A DNA stretch of 64,000 nucleotides from Ga0077555 sp964500805 (GTDB taxonomy: Bacteria > Pseudomonadota > Alphaproteobacteria > Rhizobiales > Hyphomicrobiaceae). This document shows, one piece after another, positions 1 to 7,641 of this stretch. The translations under genes were made by a program, and so were the position numbers. Position 1 is the stretch's first letter; each line of letters begins with the position of its first letter. Under the pieces are notes generated by a model, which was given only the letters and a program-made list of their open reading frames with translations, was not told where the DNA came from and made no database searches. Where the stretch lies: positions 6,899-70,898 of the forward strand of contig CAZCQH010000030.1 in NCBI GenBank assembly GCA_964500805.1, in the 5' to 3' direction.

Positions 1-272
1 CCCGTTCAGCAATGACCAGGTGAGTCTCGAGTTCTTTCAGGGAGCCTTGCGAGACGCGTAGGAATTGAATGAAAGCGCCGGTCTGTTCCCGTCCATGTCC
101 TTCGGCGATATTGGCGGCAACCGATACAGCGGCACGTTGCATTTGGGCGGACAATCCATACGTCTCAGATTTCGGGAGGTGCTCTGTCAATGCGTAGATC
201 ATCGTCGCGAGAGTGACTGCTTCTTGCCAGACAATCAGATCCTTGAACGACTTGATCTCCTGTTGACCCTCC
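1..272 (-). CDS. four-helix-bundle protein (23S rRNA intervening-sequence type), partial
   Basis: The minus strand is open from a GTG at 272 to the window edge, giving 90 codons, so the C-terminus lies outside. The reading has the features of the four-helix-bundle (IVP, S23) family: an early FKDLIVWQEA segment, then QMQRAAVSVAANIAEGHGR, which is the usual signature around the second helix, then FLRVSQGSLKELETHL. Family members are about 115-125 residues, so roughly a quarter is missing. An AGGGAG site sits 7 bases before the GTG at 272; an in-frame GTG at 292 is less well placed. Family function is unclear; members occur inside 23S rRNA intervening sequences and as free genes. Heptamer repeats lie directly upstream. 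Confidence 0.85.
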
Positions 273-291
273 ACGACGAACTCCCTACTCA

Positions 292-333
292 CTATTGGCT
301 ATTGCCTATTGGCTATTGGCTATTGGCTATTGG
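292..333. repeat. six tandem heptamers CTATTGG
   Basis: Six head-to-tail copies of CTATTGG; the second copy ends in C instead of G. The array lies between the start of the four-helix-bundle gene and the stop of the ABC ATPase gene, in what should be the 5' leader of the former. A 7-base period does not keep frame, so it is not a coding repeat. Confidence 0.9.
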
Positions 334-341
334 CTCACTTT

Positions 342-1496
342 TTATCCTTCCAGCAGCACGCAATACTTTGCCGGGAAGGTCAGCGTCACTTTGGCTCCTT
401 CCTCGATCGAACGGGTCGGCGGCAGGCGCACGATCACCTGGCCGGCGGCGCAGTCAACGACGTATTGCGTGAAGTCGCCGTGGAACATGCGGCGGCGGAC
501 GACGCCGGGCATCTGGTTGTCGCCCGGGTTGCTCTCGTCCATGCCGATGTAAGCAGTGCGCACCGCGACTTCGGTTTCCTTGCCGTTCAGCGCATGATTG
601 ATGATTGCGCGCAGCATCTGCCCGCCGGCCGCCTCGAAGGTGACGAAGCCCTGAGCATCCGGCGCGCCCTTCACAGTGCCTTTGATCAAGTTCGCCGAGC
701 CGACGAAATCGGCGACGAAACGGTTGCGCGGGCGGTCGTAGATGTCCTGGGGGGTGCCGATCTGCTCGATCACGCCGACGTTCATGACGATGACGCGGTC
801 GGAGATGGCGAGCGCCTCCTCCTGGTCGTGTGTCACGTAGACCGATGTGATGCCGAGCCGGCTTTGCAGCTCGCGCAGCTCGACGCGCATCTCCGCGCGC
901 AGCTTCGCATCGAGGTTCGAGAGAGGTTCGTCGAACAGCACCACTGTCGGTGAGAACGCGATGGCGCGTGCCAGCGCGACGCGCTGCTGCTGGCCGCCGG
1001 AGAGCTTCGAGGCCGCGCGGTCCGCCAGATGGCGCATCTGGACCAGCCCCAGGGCGCGGTCGACATTCTCCTTCATCTCGGCTGTGCTCTGCTTCCGGAC
1101 GCGCAGGCCGTAGGCGACGTTGTCGAACACCGTCATATGCGGCCACACTGCATAGGATTGGAACACCATAGAGACACCGCGGCTTTCGGCCGGGATGTTG
1201 ATGCGCTCGGCCGCCGAGTACATCGTCCGCCCGTCGACCGTGATCGAGCCGGCTGACGGCGGCTCCAGGCCGGCGATGGCACGCAACGTCGTCGTCTTGC
1301 CGCAGCCCGAGGGTCCGAGCAGTGTCACATGCTCGCCGCGCCCGACTGTGAAGCTCACGCCGTTGACGGCGAGGACGCCGCCTGCGTAGCGCACTTCCAG
1401 ATTCTTCACCTCGATACGTGCGGCGCCGATGTCAGAACGATGTGCGTGGTTGGGGTCAGACCCATGGGTCTGACGCCGGATGGAAGTGCTGCTCAC
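342..1496 (-). CDS. ABC transporter ATP-binding protein (FbpC/PotA type)
   Basis: This 384-residue ATPase would power the permease encoded just upstream. Walker A GPSGCGKTT is at about 61-69, signature LSGGQQQR at 165-172, Walker B VVLFDE at 185-190 and the H-loop His (THDQEEA) near 223. A TOBE-like C-terminal region follows, ending in KVTLTFPAKYCVLLEG. I start it at GTG 1496, which overlaps the permease stop by GTGA. The reading frame stays open far upstream into the permease gene, but that stretch has no ABC character. It is the last gene of a three-gene minus-strand operon. The family (iron(III), polyamine, thiamine or phosphonate importers) is clear; the substrate is not. Confidence 0.93.
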   Translation of the reverse strand: MSSTSIRRQTHGSDPNHAHRSDIGAARIEVKNLEVRYAGGVLAVNGVSFTVGRGEHVTLLGPSGCGKTTTLRAIAGLEPPSAGSITVDGRTMYSAAERINIPAESRGVSMVFQSYAVWPHMTVFDNVAYGLRVRKQSTAEMKENVDRALGLVQMRHLADRAASKLSGGQQQRVALARAIAFSPTVVLFDEPLSNLDAKLRAEMRVELRELQSRLGITSVYVTHDQEEALAISDRVIVMNVGVIEQIGTPQDIYDRPRNRFVADFVGSANLIKGTVKGAPDAQGFVTFEAAGGQMLRAIINHALNGKETEVAVRTAYIGMDESNPGDNQMPGVVRRRMFHGDFTQYVVDCAAGQVIVRLPPTRSIEEGAKVTLTFPAKYCVLLEG

Positions 1497-3211
1497 GACA
1501 TCTCCCTCTGCGTATCGCGCGTGATGCGGAAGAGGATGATGAGCGCGAGCATCACCACGAATGTCTGGATCAAAGCCATGGCGGCGGTGAGCTGCGTGCC
1601 GGAATTCGCCCAGGTGGAGACGATCGAAGGCCCAATCACCTTCGAGTGCGGGCCCATCAGCAGCAGCGAGGCGCCGACTTCGCGCACGGAGGCCGCAAAG
1701 AGCAGCATCCACGCCGCGATGATGCCGGGCTTCAGGAGTGGCAGCGTCACGGTGCGCATCTGGTAGCCCCAGCCGGCGCCGCACACTCGTGCGCACTCCT
1801 CGAGGCTCTTGTCGATCTGCAGCACGACGCCGGCAATGGTTCTGACGCCGAGCGGCAGCAGCACGGTGAAATAGGCGATGCCAAGCAGCCAGAGCGAGCC
1901 ATAAAGTCCGCCGGGCATGTTCACCCAGGCCCAAAGCAGGCCCAGCCCGAACACCAGGCGCGGCACCGAGGAGGGGAACATGGCGAGATATTCGATGGTG
2001 CCGCGGCCCCTGATTTGCGAGCGGTAGATGATCCAGACCAGAACCGCCATCACCAGCGCGCCGACCGTGGCCACCCCGATTCCGAGCGTGATGCTGTTGA
2101 CGAGCGCTTGGCGCACCGGGCCAAGGGCGAAGGCCTCCTGGTAGTTGGCCAGCGTGAACTTCGCTTGACTCAGCACCACGGTGGCGAAGGTCTGGAACGA
2201 GGTCAGTAGGAGCGCCGACACCGGCAGAATGACAGCCAGGAAGATGTAGAGCAGGCAGACCGAGAACAGCACCCAGGCGAAGCGCCCCATGTCCATTGGG
2301 CGAGGGCGGAATGCCTTGCCGGTGATGGTCGCATAGCTGCCGCGGGTCACGATCCAGCGGTAGAAGGTGAGCATGGCGACCATCACCAGGAACAGCGACA
2401 GGCCCATGGCGGCTGCCTTGCCGTAGTTCGGTGGAAAGGCCTCGACCGTGCTCCAAATCGATGTCGTGACGACATAGATGCGGCCGGGAATGCCAAGTAC
2501 GAGTGCAGCCGCGAACGAGCCGAGCATCTCCGCGAAGACGAACAGCGTTGCTCCCAAGACGCCGGGCAGCACCAGCGGTAGCGTCACCGTCAGCGTCGTT
2601 CTGAGCTTCGAAGCGCCCATGACGCGCGCGGATTCCTCGAGCGCGGGGTCCATGGACTTCATCGATGCCGATATCATCACGTAGGCGACCGTGCCTTCGA
2701 ACAGTGCCATGACCCAGGCAATGCCGAACAGCGTGTAGATGTCGAAGAGGTCGTTGCTGCCGCCGAAAAGCTTCCAGCCTTGGTTGAGAAAACCGTTCTT
2801 GGGGCCGGCGAGAACGGCCCATGCCAGCGCGCCGACCAGCGGCGTCATGTAGTAGGGCACCTCCATCAGCCGCTCGAGCTTTTCCCGTGCGGCGACATTG
2901 GTCCGAGTCAGAATCCAAGCGAGGGTGAAGCCAAAGAAGATCGCCATCACGGTCGCCATCAGCGCAACGTAGACCGTGTTGAGAATGATGTCGTAATCCT
3001 CAGTGAAGAGGGACAGCAAATTACCGGTGCCGTGCTTGTCGGCAGGGAACGCCAGGGGATCACCGACGTTGAATGCCTTCTCGACGAGAAACACGATCGG
3101 CAGCAGTACCAGGAACCCCACACCCAGAATGATGAGCACGGCAATCGGCGTCTGCCATCCGAATTTGGTTTTCAGCTCTTCGCTGGTGTGCTCGACGACG
3201 GCTCTTTGCAT
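1493..3211 (-). CDS. ABC transporter permease, two fused transmembrane domains (FbpB type)
   Basis: A 572-residue inner-membrane permease with two homologous halves of about six helices each. Each half carries an EAA-type coupling loop: LEESARVMGASKLRTTLTV in the first and LEECARVCGAGWGYQMRTV in the second. This fused layout is typical of FbpB/CysTW-like iron(III) permeases. The chosen ATG at 3211 begins MQRAVVEHTSEELK and follows a G-rich site (GGGGGGAA). The open frame upstream runs through an intergenic hairpin element and is not part of the protein. It lies between the binding-protein gene (194 bases upstream) and the ATPase gene (4-base overlap). Confidence 0.93.
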   Translation of the reverse strand: MQRAVVEHTSEELKTKFGWQTPIAVLIILGVGFLVLLPIVFLVEKAFNVGDPLAFPADKHGTGNLLSLFTEDYDIILNTVYVALMATVMAIFFGFTLAWILTRTNVAAREKLERLMEVPYYMTPLVGALAWAVLAGPKNGFLNQGWKLFGGSNDLFDIYTLFGIAWVMALFEGTVAYVMISASMKSMDPALEESARVMGASKLRTTLTVTLPLVLPGVLGATLFVFAEMLGSFAAALVLGIPGRIYVVTTSIWSTVEAFPPNYGKAAAMGLSLFLVMVAMLTFYRWIVTRGSYATITGKAFRPRPMDMGRFAWVLFSVCLLYIFLAVILPVSALLLTSFQTFATVVLSQAKFTLANYQEAFALGPVRQALVNSITLGIGVATVGALVMAVLVWIIYRSQIRGRGTIEYLAMFPSSVPRLVFGLGLLWAWVNMPGGLYGSLWLLGIAYFTVLLPLGVRTIAGVVLQIDKSLEECARVCGAGWGYQMRTVTLPLLKPGIIAAWMLLFAASVREVGASLLLMGPHSKVIGPSIVSTWANSGTQLTAAMALIQTFVVMLALIILFRITRDTQREMS

Positions 3212-3224
3212 GTCGCGTGTTCCC

Positions 3225-3300
3225 CCCTCACCCCGTTTCGCAACGCATTGCGCGGCGAGGGAGGTTTCGTTGAGCGAACGCGGGAGGGTCGGAGTTTGCG
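3225..3300. repeat. candidate intergenic palindromic element
   Basis: Between the binding-protein and permease genes is a G/C-rich stretch with nested complementary arms: CCCTC (3225-3229) with GAGGG (3257-3261), and an inner CGCAA/TTGCG pair. It is followed by more imperfect symmetry. It sits in the operon leader, so it may be an mRNA stability or attenuation structure. I have the impression that similar segments recur in related genomes, but one copy here cannot prove a repeat family. Confidence 0.4.
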
Positions 3301-3405
3301 GCGCCCGCACGCATCGAGCAGCGGCCGCCATCATCCTAACCCTCTTCGCAGCTTCTTGGCCCGCCTATGGCAAGGCGCACGTGCGGGCCGTCGGGAGGAG
3401 CGAGG

Positions 3406-4479
3406 TTACTTCCTCGCGCCGACGATCTTGTCCCACTCCTTGACGAACTCGGGCCGCTTCTTCTCGAAGTCGTCGTAGTCGGCCGGGAACAGCAGCTTCA
3501 TGTCCTTGATCGCAAGGGCGCCGGGTGGCGGCGGGACGTCTTCCCGCGGCGAGTGGTTGAGCGAGTGCTGGCTATAAGCCTTCTGTCCCGGAACGCCGAG
3601 CAGCCAATCCATGTAGAGCTCGGCCGCATTCGGGCTCGGGCCGTTGGAGACGATGCCGACGCTCTGCTGAGCGGACGGCAGACCGGTCGCCGGAGCGATG
3701 AACTCGAGCGGTGCGCCCTTCGCCTTGAACTCGACGAAGCCCGAGTACTGCGCGGCCATGATCACCTTGTCCTGGCCGTCGACGAGGCGGCCGTACTGCT
3801 GCACGTAGCTGTCGAAGGCGCGCGGCTTGTTCTCACCGAGCTTGTCGAAGTAGTCCTTGGCGAGCAGCGGCTTCAGCACGTACCAGGCCGACATCTGGAG
3901 GCCGGAGTTGGACACCTTGACGTTCATCGCGTCTTTCCAGCGCGGGTGAAGCAGGTCATCCCATGTCTTCGGCACCTCGTCGGGCTTCACCACGTTCGGG
4001 TTATAGGCGATGCCGCTGATGATGATGTTGCCCCAGGTGAAGTGTCCTTCGGGCTTGGAACGATACTCGGGCTTGTAGGCGGCCATCTCCGGCGAGATAT
4101 ACTGCCGCCAGCCGCCATTCCTCTGGAAGTCCTGCGCCATGCCCATGTCCGAGATCTGCATGACGTCAGCGAGGTAGGTCTTGGCGTTCCGCTCAGCGCG
4201 GATCTTGGCGTAGAGGGCACCCGCCTGCAGGCGGACATAGGTCGGTTTGATCTTCGGGAACTGGTCGGTGAACGCCTTCAGCAGAGCGACCTGGATCTTT
4301 TCCGGTTCGGTCGAGTACTGAACGAACGTGCCCTCTGCTTCTGCCTTTGCAACATCGGCGCAGGTCTTGAAGCCCTCCATCTGCTTCGGATTTTCGCAGA
4401 GCTTGGCCTGGGCCGCGGCACCTGCCGTGCCGATGGCGGCCAACAGCGCTGCGCCTGCAAGCGTGGCAATTGTTCTCAT
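3406..4479 (-). CDS. ABC transporter periplasmic substrate-binding protein (FbpA-like)
   Basis: A 357-residue exported binding protein, first gene of the importer operon. Residues 1-23 are a Sec signal peptide ending GTAGAAAQA. The mature part has the layout of family 1 / iron(III)-type binding proteins: FVQYSTEPEKIQVALLKAF near the start, then KIRAERNAKTYLADVMQIS and GIAYNPNVVKPDEVPKTWDDL. The ATG at 4479 follows a strong GGGAGGAA site. Iron-binding FbpA proteins have a Tyr pair in the second lobe that I cannot place here, so an organic or phosphonate ligand is as likely as iron. It shares a divergent intergenic region with the small gene at 4770. Confidence 0.9.
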   Translation of the reverse strand: MRTIATLAGAALLAAIGTAGAAAQAKLCENPKQMEGFKTCADVAKAEAEGTFVQYSTEPEKIQVALLKAFTDQFPKIKPTYVRLQAGALYAKIRAERNAKTYLADVMQISDMGMAQDFQRNGGWRQYISPEMAAYKPEYRSKPEGHFTWGNIIISGIAYNPNVVKPDEVPKTWDDLLHPRWKDAMNVKVSNSGLQMSAWYVLKPLLAKDYFDKLGENKPRAFDSYVQQYGRLVDGQDKVIMAAQYSGFVEFKAKGAPLEFIAPATGLPSAQQSVGIVSNGPSPNAAELYMDWLLGVPGQKAYSQHSLNHSPREDVPPPPGALAIKDMKLLFPADYDDFEKKRPEFVKEWDKIVGARK

Positions 4480-4695
4480 TCGTGTTCCTCCCTGGTGTTC
4501 GTGACCGGCATCGACTGCTGGTCGAGACTTTTGCTCGCGGCTTGGGCTGGCGACTGCGCGACAGATGCTGGCCAGCCATCAGCCCCCGGTCAGCTTCCAG
4601 GCCGATCATGGCCCAGCCCCCGGCCGAGAACAAGCCAAGGCTGCGCACGACCGCGGGGGCGGGTGCCTGTGGCCACCAAAACTCCAGCCGTCGAA

Positions 4696-4724
4696 TTCCG
4701 TCAGAGTGCGCCAATCCATATAAT
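4696..4724 (+). promoter_or_regulatory. possible promoter, consensus -10 TATAAT
   Basis: A TATAAT at 4719-4724 has a weak -35 (TTCCGT, 4696-4701) 17 bases before it. It lies about 46 bases upstream of the small gene starting at 4770. A perfect -10 is uncommon in this GC-rich sequence, but the -35 match is poor. Confidence 0.35.
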
Positions 4725-4769
4725 GGAACTCACCGGGACACTGTCGAAGTCTGATGAGGAGTGCGTGAT

Positions 4770-5003
4770 GTGCCCAGATTTACGGTCCAGCGAGGCAAGA
4801 AATATCGTGCGATGATTTCACTTGGGTTCGCCGAGCAGATAGCGACCAACAGTGTAATCGCATCGAAGCTGGCTGCGGCCGGCTTCACGGATGTCCACGT
4901 TTCCGGAAATGGTCGCACCCGCGTGGCGGAGGCGGTATGGCCAAACGCTGATGTCACCGCGGAGTTGCCCTCTCAAGTGGCTTCGGTGACCGAAATTGCC
5001 TGA
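4770..5003 (+). CDS. small conserved-looking protein, unknown function
   Basis: A 77-residue soluble protein. AGGAG at 4757-4761 is 8 bases before the GTG at 4770, which I prefer to the GTG at 4761 that overlaps that site. The sequence begins PRFTVQRGKKYRAMISLGF, then has an amphipathic stretch (ASKLAAAGFTDVHVSGNGR) resembling a small alpha/beta fold, and ends in an acidic, Val-rich tail. No signal peptide or membrane segment is visible. I do not recognise the family. It is divergent from the ABC operon and convergent with the next gene. Confidence 0.6.
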   Translation: MPRFTVQRGKKYRAMISLGFAEQIATNSVIASKLAAAGFTDVHVSGNGRTRVAEAVWPNADVTAELPSQVASVTEIA

Positions 5004-5130
5004 GGTTCTGCGGCCGGTGGCCTTGCGCCCAGGGCTGCCTCTGCCTGACGATGCGAACGACGATCGACGGGCTCCGCCGCACTGCGGCTCGAGCCCTTCA
5101 CACCGCCGGGCGCGAAAGGAACCGCCGCGC

Positions 5131-6735
5131 TCAATGCAGCTGCGATACGCCGAGCGCTTGGCCGAACCGGCGGCTGCACTCGAGGAAATCGCCATATTTT
5201 CTGTGCACGGCGGTGTGCTGGATGCCAGCGAGCAGCAGGCGATCGCGATCAAAACCGCGGTTCTTGAAGTAATCCTCGACCAGCAGCTGCCCGAGCTCTT
5301 GATTGTGCGGATCGTTGCCGATGCGTGACGCGCAGATCCCGATCTGCTGCGCCAGCACGGTCGGATCGCCGCCTGCCACGAGATAGGCGCGCGCCCATGC
5401 AATGGCCTGCGGTCCATCGAGCGCGATCATCGCCGCCACGATGTGATCGAGCATTTGCGATGCGCTCTTGGCGCCGGCGGCCGCGGGCAGCTCGGCGCGT
5501 GCTTCTCGGTTGTCGTGCGTCTGCTTCGAATGCCAGGCGTTCCGGTTGAGGTAGCTCGTCGCGACGTAAAGCAGCTTCAGGCGCTGCGGATGCTCGAACG
5601 TGTCGTAGAACCAGCCGAGCGTGTTCAGGTACTCGTAGCAATGCTGCGGGATCGAGAAGTTCAGCGTGTCCTGCGTCTCGAGCAACACCTGCGCGCCGCC
5701 GATCTGCAGCACGTCGAGGATCTGGCGCGGACCCTTGCCGGCGAGGAGGAGGCGCGACAGCGTTTCCTGCAGCGCAGGCTCCTGGCCGTTGAGGACGACG
5801 TCGAGAAACATCTCGGCTTCAACCTTCGAGAGCGGCTCGGTCTGGCTCAGGATATGCGCTTCCTTCGCAGTCGAGCCTCCGTAAGGGATGGCGGAGATCT
5901 TCTGTTTCTCGATGTAATGGGTGATGCAGTTGCAGGCCATCTCGTAGGTCGAGTACCAGCGCGGGCCGACGGCGATGTCGAGCGCACCTGCGTAAAGGAC
6001 GTGGTGCGCATTCTCCCAGCCAACGAAATTGCCAAGCTCAACCGTCGCGCGTGCGCGGAAAGCTTTGTGTCCGGTCGTATAGGAACGATTGAGATAGACC
6101 CGATCCTGGAGATCGATCAGTCCGGCAAAGCACATCTGCGCGAGCGCCTTCTTGCGATCGGCCGGCGTTTCCATGATGCCGAGGAACACGCGATAGGCCT
6201 CGAGCACGTGGCCGCGGTGCACGAGATCCATCCAGCGGTCGAGCTTCTCGTCGATCGAGCCCTCGATGCGCTCGGCCTTTTGATCGGGCCAGTGCACGAC
6301 CGGCGTCACAGGCGGTCCTTCCAGCGGCTTGCCGCTCCGCGCATAGTGGCCCGGCGCCTTGTTGATCTTCTGGTTCCAGATGTCGAGGCCGGTCGGGATA
6401 TACCAGATCGTCTGCGCCATCGGCAGGCCGGCCATTTCCCTCGGCATCAACTTCACCAGATGCGTGGTCGCGCGCGCTGACAGCAAGCAGTGGTCGTTGT
6501 TGACGAAGTTGATGAAACCCTGGTCGATGCGCTCGTGATAAGGGACATGCGTCAGCGGAGCGTGGATTTTGACGCCGGCGTTGATGATCTCTGGCAGCGG
6601 GCGACCAGCTTTGACGAGGCCGTAGTAAACATCGCTTGCGCCCCGCTGGTCGCGGGCGAGGATTCGTTCCTCGAGCTTGTCGTAGAGACGGCGGCTTTCC
6701 AGATCGACGGAGGCTGGCAGTGTGTCTTGCGGCAT
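5131..6735 (-). CDS. uncharacterised 534-residue protein rich in conserved-looking His
   Basis: A long cytosolic protein with no signal peptide or membrane segment. The ATG at 6735 is preceded by GAGGG. It has several His clusters: HAPLTHVPYHE near residue 58, NNDHCLL near 80, ENAHHVLYAG near 245, THYIEKQ near 273 and HSKQTHDN near 400. Aromatic segments such as GPRWYSTYEMAC surround them. The pattern would suit a metal-binding or oxygen-using enzyme, but I recognise no family; questin-oxidase-like proteins came to mind and I could not match their motifs. It stands alone, with about 400 bases of sparse sequence upstream. Confidence 0.75.
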   Translation of the reverse strand: MPQDTLPASVDLESRRLYDKLEERILARDQRGASDVYYGLVKAGRPLPEIINAGVKIHAPLTHVPYHERIDQGFINFVNNDHCLLSARATTHLVKLMPREMAGLPMAQTIWYIPTGLDIWNQKINKAPGHYARSGKPLEGPPVTPVVHWPDQKAERIEGSIDEKLDRWMDLVHRGHVLEAYRVFLGIMETPADRKKALAQMCFAGLIDLQDRVYLNRSYTTGHKAFRARATVELGNFVGWENAHHVLYAGALDIAVGPRWYSTYEMACNCITHYIEKQKISAIPYGGSTAKEAHILSQTEPLSKVEAEMFLDVVLNGQEPALQETLSRLLLAGKGPRQILDVLQIGGAQVLLETQDTLNFSIPQHCYEYLNTLGWFYDTFEHPQRLKLLYVATSYLNRNAWHSKQTHDNREARAELPAAAGAKSASQMLDHIVAAMIALDGPQAIAWARAYLVAGGDPTVLAQQIGICASRIGNDPHNQELGQLLVEDYFKNRGFDRDRLLLAGIQHTAVHRKYGDFLECSRRFGQALGVSQLH

Positions 6736-6924
6736 GGGGCCCTCGGTTGGTCTCGAGACAGGCGAATGCTTTGGGCGCGTGCACGGGCGCTCTGCGCGCG
6801 AAGTCTGACACAGCCCTTTTCGATGCAGTAGCCCCTCCGCGCCCTCCTGCTATGATTTATCCATCGGGAAGGTATGCAGGGCACCCCGAGGCGGCGGTGG
6901 CTCAATCGAGTGCAATCGGGCTGC
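6736..6924. other. intergenic region upstream of the 534-residue gene
   Basis: Together with the weak small ORF that follows, this leaves about 410 bases (6736-7147) with no confident gene. It must contain the promoter of the minus-strand gene starting at 6735. I see no strong promoter, repeat or RNA structure. Confidence 0.4.
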
Positions 6925-7143
6925 TCAGGTCGCGCAGTTGCGCCCGCTCCAGCCGTCAATCAGATCGCGATAGCACAAATCGATCGGTGGGGTGTGTGCT
7001 GGAGCCGCGGTGCGGGCGCAGGAGGGCGCCGCATCGACGTTGCCGCTCCGGTTCGTGATGTGCATGCCGCAAGCGTCAAACCGGGTGCCCGCCACCGTGC
7101 AGCTTCGCCGATCGCCGGGACGATCGCGTAACCGTGACGTCAT
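6925..7143 (-). CDS. possible small Cys-containing protein (72 residues)
   Basis: An ATG at 7143, preceded by TGAGGTC, opens 72 codons with six Cys, in segments such as RFDACGMHITNRSGN and PIDLCYRDLIDGWSG. It starts five bases after the stop of the Pro-rich ORF, as in a two-gene operon. There is no clear signal peptide. The region is GC-rich and could be open by chance, so this is a weak call. Confidence 0.3.
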   Translation of the reverse strand: MTSRLRDRPGDRRSCTVAGTRFDACGMHITNRSGNVDAAPSCARTAAPAHTPPIDLCYRDLIDGWSGRNCAT

Positions 7144-7147
7144 GACC

Positions 7148-7345
7148 TCAGCGAGCGGGTGGGTTGGGATCGGGCGTCGGCGAGGGCGGCGGATCGATGA
7201 CTGGCGGTGCGGGAGGGGGGATTTCCGGAGGCGGCGGGGGCGGGATGGGTGAAGGTGGATCGCCGGGCTTCGGGAGGGGCGGATCGATCCCCGGCGGCGG
7301 GCCCGGTGGTTGCGGGTTCGGCTGATCGGGCTGAAGAACTGACAT
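7148..7345 (-). CDS. small proline-rich protein (65 residues)
   Basis: From ATG 7345 the frame reads MSVLQPDQPNPQPPG, then almost only Pro with Gly, Asp, Ile and Glu, including a run of six Pro, and ends DPNPPAR. Short Pro-rich proteins of this kind are common in rhizobial genomes and usually annotated as hypothetical. No good ribosome-binding site is visible, and low-complexity GC-rich DNA can give such frames by chance. A polyproline chain of this type would be extended and might depend on EF-P for translation. Confidence 0.45.
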   Translation of the reverse strand: MSVLQPDQPNPQPPGPPPGIDPPLPKPGDPPSPIPPPPPPEIPPPAPPVIDPPPSPTPDPNPPAR

Positions 7346-7583
7346 TGCGGCGTGCAACTCATTTCGCGGCTAGGACGTGGTCGACGGCGCCTCGCGCCTG
7401 CATGATTGGCGCAGTGCGAGCAGAGGTACATTTCCTCACAGGCTTCGATGCCGTGTCCAATGGTCCGACAGTCGCAATGAGCGCAGCTCGAAAGCCTTTT
7501 GGATCAACGGCATTGCCCAAGTAGAGTTCCCATTTGCGCGCGGCGAAGACAGGCCGGCGCCTCTGGCCGGGCTGAGCACAAAA

Positions 7584-7610
7584 GAAAGGGCGCCGGATGG
7601 GCGCCCTTTC
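7584..7610 (-). terminator. rho-independent terminator
   Basis: A perfect 11-base-pair stem (GAAAGGGCGCC / GGCGCCCTTTC) with a 5-base loop, followed on the minus strand by TTTTGTG. It lies 31 bases past the stop of the three-repeat protein gene (7642-8985). Confidence 0.85.
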
Positions 7611-7641
7611 GCTGCAACGTAGTGCGGTCGTGGCTGGGAGC

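Noticed and set aside
292..333. Tandem heptamers as a CRISPR or VNTR locus
   Set aside because: Seven-base units without spacers are not CRISPR.
1497..2918. Open frame continuing upstream of the ABC ATPase, which could suggest a fusion with the permease
   Set aside because: The extension is in a different frame from the real permease, has no membrane helices, and the GTGA overlap gives a natural start.
3212..3334. N-terminal extension of the permease (41 codons)
   Set aside because: It translates the intergenic hairpin element; the downstream ATG has a good ribosome-binding site and matches family length.
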